From contig OX328097.1 in the NCBI GenBank assembly GCA_946811185.2, positions 7,984,242-8,048,241 of the forward strand: DNA of 64,000 bases, in the 5' to 3' direction. The stretch comes from Hippopus hippopus (taxonomy: Eukaryota; Mollusca; Bivalvia; Cardiida; Cardiidae). Below the pieces are notes generated by a model. It searched no databases. It was not told the origin of the DNA and worked only from the letters and a program-made list of their open reading frames with translations. Of this stretch, positions 58,514 to 64,000 are shown piece after piece. The translations under genes and the position numbers were made by a program. Numbering within the stretch: the first letter of the stretch is position 1; each line of letters starts with the position of its first letter.

Positions 58514-58688
58514 ATTGCTCACATAAAAAAAGAAAATCCTTATTTATAAAGAATCTGGTATATGGTGACTTTTGAGGTACTTGTAAAATTTCATTCAACG
58601 AGCCTATAATTATGCTCGTATTGCGACATTGCAGCCAGACCGACGCTGTCGCTAAACATTTTAGCTTGCTACATTCATTTAAAGATAT

Positions 58689-58897
58689 GGCACCCTAATG
58701 GGATTCATGTACGTTCGTGTAACATCGCCTTTCATCGCCAAAATCGTACGGATTCAGCTAAGACTCGGGTAATCCGTAATCGAGGCGGGGACTAGAGTCT
58801 ATCGGCCGATCGATTACGGATTACCCGAGTCTTAGCCGAATTCGTACATTTTTTTGGCGATGAAAGGCGATGTTACACGTCTCCCATTAGGGTGTCC
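58689..58897. mobile_element. Small foldback/MITE with ~95-bp arms and TA target
   Basis: GGCACCCTAATGGGATTCAT... and its reverse complement ending ...CTCCCATTAGGGTGTCC meet at CGATCGGCCGATAGA. Arms share AACATCGCCTTTCATCGCCA and AGACTCGGGTAATCCGTAAT. Flanks read GATAT and TATCC, consistent with a TA duplication (Tc1/mariner-type inference). Confidence 0.75.
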
Positions 58898-60129
58898 TAT
58901 CCTTAACTTCAGTCTTATTCTGAGGTAAACTTAGAAAAAATATTGATCGCCTATTGACTCATATTTCCTATAAAATACAGAGACACGCCTTTGTGTCATT
59001 ACAAGCAACACGGACCTTCTTGGACCGCCGCGAGTACTGCTAGATTTCAGGTACTTACGGCGGCCCTATGTTGTAACTATATGCCAAGTGTGACTGATAT
59101 GTAAAACACTAGTCATACCGACTTGAGAATCTTACATTCGGCATACCTCGGGTGATGGAAGCCATCGAATCCCTTGGCTGAATTTGGTGGATTGATATGC
59201 ACCTAAACGGTACATTTCATCGCCGGAAATATGCCGGTTTACCATTCTTAAAATTGTAAGGCTCCTCTAAAAACAGAAAACTTGAGTCTCAATTTTCTAT
59301 CGAAATCTTTCTAACTATATTTCAGTTGACAAACAGTTCGTACATTCATTTTTTAACGTGGTTTATCAGTTCCGATTGAAGTTTTCACCGACAGATAGAT
59401 TGATGTGAATAACTTCATCGAGGTTGTTTATGTCGTTGCTAAACAGTGGCGCCGCCATGTATATGATCACGCGATTGGCAGTTCAAATGGAAACGACCGT
59501 TATACGGACGAAGTTAGATGTAGGTACGGAATCGGCCGAGTTGTGACGAGTGGAGAATCTTACCGTGTTTAAAATAGTTATTTATCACATACATGTAACT
59601 CCCCTTATTTTCAATGTAAGACAGCCATTACAAATTTTCTTGTCTCACACCCGTCTGAGAAAAAGAAAATAGTGCCGTGTTTGGTCAACGCGCTGTAACT
59701 ATACACCTCATTTCGAAAACATTGCCGACCAAGATTCCTGTGTGAAACTAACAGTTACTGTTAAAACTTGTGATCGTGACAAAGCTGCAAATTTTAGTAC
59801 CTTTCGATGTAAAACAAAACCGTTATTAGAATAGACTTTGTGTAACTTTCAATACACATGCACATGTAGGCCTATGTTTTAACACGTCTTGAACTATAAT
59901 TCTGAGAATCAGTTATGTGATAAAACGAATTTGACATGCGTTGGCTTTTGAGGTAAAATTTTCGTTAAAGTCGTTCTCAAAAAATGTTATTAAGCTCGCC
60001 AAAAGCTCGACATATCTTGTAGTATGATGCCAGAAAGGCCACCACTATCCCACTTACAGCAGCCCTATCCTAATCACACAGCAATGTGAGTGGTGAGAGA
60101 ATGCCGTACTAAGATGCATCAACCCTTTT
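58898..60129. other. Unassigned DNA upstream of the visible cadherin exons
   Basis: No supported exon. Some sequence near 59570-59660 resembles 44160-44240, so it includes another dispersed repeat. It ends where Helentron copy C begins. Confidence 0.4.
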
Positions 60130-63100
60130 TTAGCGGATTTGCTATATAGCATATCCGCTTACTGTGATCATTTTGGCCGGAACCAAATACATCATGCGTA
60201 ACGACTCGTGCGCGCTTACTTTCAGTTTTGCATGGCTGGTGTAGGGACGAACAACGCAGATCTACAAATGATATTCAGCTCTGACTTTGAACAAATCATA
60301 CAAATTATGTTTGATTTCTTTATCGAAATTTCGTCAAAACTACAAAAGTTGTCAGTTTGAGATACTCTAAATACTTATACAAAGTTTGTTCTTTTTTTTT
60401 CATTAAATATTGCTATATGCGCATGAACATTGTTTACACAGACTGCCCCCATGTTCATTTACAACTTGTGTCGTCCGCTGTCGAAATAAACAAGGAGATT
60501 AAGCAATAATTTCTTAGTGAAATTACATTTTTAAACTCTGTATTATATCAAATATCTTTAACTGTTCAAATAGCTAGCTAAAATTTGGCCGTAAATGATT
60601 TAAAACCCTTTCGACAACGAATACACAGAACCCATAAAGTCGATTCGGCACCTTGTTAGGTACCGCCCTTCGTATAGCACTATCGATGAATTTCCGAATT
60701 GTTTGAAACATTTCTGTGAAACATTAAAAAAATATTTGACGTTTGATTTATGCAAGACTGCTTCCAAAATTTCTCTCCAGTTATCGATGGGACATAAAGA
60801 AATCCTTCGTTCACAAACGGCCCCGATCAAGTACGAACCCGTGACATGAATTTATACTGAGGATTTTCGATGGGAGATCGTGTCCTTCTCAGTGAACTGG
60901 ACATCCACTAACTTAACCTAATATCCTGGACTTTATACCTCAGATACTCAATTATCTTCAAGGTGTAAAAGTCCATTCATAGTCTTTCTAATATGCTTGA
61001 AATTTATTTTGTTACCTTTCATGCAAAAGAATTAAGAATGCAAAATTTTCAGACAGATGTTTGATAAAGGGTCCACAGGAATACATCTTAGTCTAGATCT
61101 ATACGTCTTACTATTTGGACATGTAGATTTAAATTCTTTGATATATTTTTCATGCTTGGAGATTGAAGTATATGTACTTCATTTAATAAAGTACATATTT
61201 ATGATGAACTGCTGCTCAACCCATACTACAGACGGTAACTGTGCTCATGTAAACAGCAAGTAATTCAAACCTCAGACTGAAAGTATGCCTATAGTTTTTA
61301 AAGTTTTATAGAGGGACCAATTCCTTTAACCCTTAGGCTGCTAAGTGCTACTCAAGGACCTTTTGCAGACAGTGTAGATCAAGATCAGATTGCAGCGAAC
61401 GTGCAGTCTGATCTTTGATCCATACTGCCCGGTGAGGAGGTATTTTCCCCCCAAAAATAACTTTGAAATAGAAATATTTGGATTTGTACTATCAACTTGA
61501 AAGTTTCATTTTAGTTATGTAAAGGTCAATTTTTACTTTGCATGGCAACTTGTCACACTAAGTGTAATCTTGGTCCATTTTGGCTGCTTAAGCTGTACCC
61601 AGGGCAGGGATTTGCAGATATCAAAAAGCAAATAATATCTGGACTATGTTCTTCCAGGTGATGAGTGATGATTTTAATTCTTGTCTTCAGACCATGAAAA
61701 TGGATTCACTCAAAACTGCATTGGAAGTAATGAATAGCCGTTTTACCAGTGTTAATATTGCATTTCAAGTATCTAATCATGCTACATCATGTTTTTTTTG
61801 CACATGTCCCTGCAGTGGTTCAATTATGTAACATGACTCGAATTGACAAAGACGTGGCTCAAAACTTCAAAAAGGAATCTACATCTATATGTAAATAAAT
61901 AAAACTTATATAATCACACACAAAATGTCAAAATCCCATCACACTTTAACTGTAACTTTCATTACTTGTGAGACTAAATTCCACTTTTTACATTGTATTT
62001 ATTCACACCTACACTTTTTGACTGAATAGAAATGGACCCAAGAATGTGACTTTGCATATTACATTAGGTCTCTTATGTTTTATGTGATACTCATAAAATG
62101 AAATTTTAAGTATTAGTGCATTTTTTATAGTTAAGTGTAACACCGTTTTTTTTTTTTGAAACTGTGACTGATAATCTAAGTTCAGACTGTGCAGAATATG
62201 AAGTCTAAGCTTGAACCTATACAGTCAATGTTTTCTTTATATATATATATATATATATATTTGCACCAATATAGCGGTGAAATGACATAATCCTGTTCAT
62301 ATATTTGGTGAGGTTCTGTGAGACTGTGGCTGATTGGTGAAGGTGTCGGTTGAGTTATCCCGGATTTTATCCTCACCTAGTTGCCAGGATTTTGTAGGAG
62401 TGCCTATAGACAAGACACTGCGTAGAATCAGCCCAGCCGTAGTGAAACCCAAGCTGTACACAAATAAATGGGTTGTTGTCACTGTAAGACTGAAACAGTG
62501 TTGAAACTAATGTAGCCACCAGAAATCAATCAAACATCAAATTATTCTTGAAGGTAGTTACAATCAATTTCATGTTTTGTGCCAGTGCACGAGTTAACCT
62601 TACTTTTCTTTTGTGAAATCATTATGTCTTGACTTGTGTCTTTATGATGATACAAGGTGAATTTTCATTTATGTAACAGAAGGAAGGTTTATTCAATACT
62701 CATGAATTACACATGGCCTTAATCTTAGAAAATACTAAACACACCATTTACTTTTCACCTTTCAGACTATTACATGACATTTTTTAGGTCAGGAATAAAA
62801 CCAAGAATTTTCTTTTTAAAAGAAAGAAGAAATCATTGTATCTGAACAATCAAAATGTGTCTAGTTTGATTTTGTATTTCATATTGAAATTAATAGTTTC
62901 AAGTTGTGTAGTAATAAGGAAGAACCTTTGAAGGGATTCCTAGGTGTTAGAGTCATGGAAAGGACAATGTGCTTTCAGTAAGAAATTACATACAAAAAGC
63001 CATTGTTTCTATTTCCCTGAGAGGACTCCAGTGTTTTTTTTAACTCTTTACCACACAACAAAATTTGAGACTTGTCCAAATGGAAAGCATTTGCTGATAG

Positions 63101-64000
63101 CAGAATCAGTGTGACTCAAAATATGAATTTTATTTTTCGAAGGTCTCAAGACATTGTGAGAAAAGGAAAAATCCTGGTTACAAGCATTTTCTCATATTCC
63201 CAAATTCTTTTTAAAAGCCTTCTTCTTCAGGGTCGTTCAAAGTCGGGATTGTTTTGTAAGGGTTTAAACTAAATCATACTGGTTTCAAAACAATATATGC
63301 TTTATACTTCAGAACGAGGATAGTTTGTTTCCATTGTAGCAAGATTAGCTTAAAATCAGACCACCTAACGTAGTAAAATCCCACTCCTATAGGCACACTA
63401 TTTTAGATTTGAATTGTTTGCAGTCTATATGATTATACCCACTATATGAAAGTTTAGAAAGTGTTGTGTTTATAGTCTGACTAGGATTGTAAAATGCTGT
63501 TTTAAAAATCAAAACCTTGATATCTGAGTACAAAAGTTTCAATATTTCAAAAGAGTCTTGAATTATGATGATTAATAATGTTTTTCGAAATGCTTAAAAT
63601 GCTATGGTAAAGGAAAATATAGTCATCATGTTTAGTGTATTTATTTAAGCTCACATGTTTATAAACTCTAGGGTGAGCAGTTGATATTTTCAATCTGACT
63701 TAAAGCGTAATCTCATACAAAAACCACCATCACTAGTCCTTCTGTATACCCTTGATTTTTAGTACAGCCAAATAAAGCTCAGCCAATTGGATAAGTTGTT
63801 TCACAAGTTTTTCTGAACATCCTTCAAAATGGGATAATATAGCCACACTTATCTTAGTTAAAACACATTGTATCCTTTATAGTGTAATGGATTGGGGAAA
63901 CATGACTTTGGTAAGAATGAAAAAAAAATCTGTTTGTCTACTAATGTTTTCAAAAACATAAGAGCTACATTTTGTAAGGCTGACAGAAATGTCAGATAAA
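60130..64000 (+). mobile_element. Helentron-like transposon, copy C, inverted, cut by window end
   Basis: Starts TTAGCGGATTTGCTATATAG and follows copy A in reverse complement through the block matching A positions about 7210-8170, reaching the window edge. It contains an M1 MITE (61327-61530), a TA microsatellite (62240-62260) and an M2 MITE (about 63040-63265). No coding frame of note. Confidence 0.7.
61327..61530. repeat. MITE M1 nested in Helentron copy C
   Basis: TTAACCCTTAGGCTGCTAAG at the left, hairpin at 61368-61430, right end decayed (TTATGTAAAGGTCAA). The same insertion is at about 9745-9878 and 40905-41037 in copies A and B. Confidence 0.7.

Noticed and set aside
59366..59458. Minus-strand 30-residue frame starting ATGGCGGCGCC
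   Set aside because: Short, no signal peptide, no donor and no link to the cadherin exons. The start context alone is not evidence.

Overview
The window reads as nuclear DNA of a marine invertebrate, most likely a bivalve mollusc. This is inferred from AT-rich sequence, split genes with GT-AG introns, tRNA-derived SINEs, and very many hairpin MITEs with TTAA ends. There is no bacterial-style operon, rRNA or CRISPR array. Most long open frames are chance. The real genes had to be assembled from splice signals and matching codon phase.

Region 1 (1-23.6 kb) is a tandem segmental duplication. Unit A runs from about 1 to 14.69 kb and unit B from about 17.10 to 23.62 kb. Each carries a complete three-exon minus-strand gene for a small bZIP factor resembling ATF3 (157 and 155 residues). 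Unit A is stretched by a 6,105-bp transposon (5006-11110) and a dead LINE tail (12.4-13.3 kb). Unit B keeps the matching empty site. The transposon has no coding capacity and looks like a non-autonomous Helentron/Helitron2: asymmetric terminal repeats, a terminal hairpin, T|T insertion and no target duplication. Two more copies lie at 36972-42280 and 60130-64000.

Region 2 (24.1-29.5 kb) holds a plus-strand RBR-type (Ariadne-like) ubiquitin ligase gene. It has a short first exon with the ATG (24147-24232) and one large exon (26606-29324), giving about 934 residues.

Region 3 (29.5-34.0 kb) lies between two convergent genes. It ends in a 2.2-kb minisatellite whose unit carries splice-acceptor-like and donor-like motifs.

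Region 4 (34.1-58.05 kb and beyond) is the 3' part of a minus-strand cadherin-like membrane protein gene. Thirteen exons join in a single phase-consistent frame of 651 residues: ectodomain repeats, one membrane span, a short basic tail, a stop, and AATAAA 36 bp later. Its introns hold a frameshifted L1/Tx1-like LINE, a SINE, a Helentron copy, several MITEs close to splice sites, and an array of decayed copies of one exon. The 5' end of this gene is not visible.

Region 5 (58.05-64 kb) has a short foldback element, about 1.2 kb of unassigned DNA, and the inverted third Helentron copy, cut by the window end.
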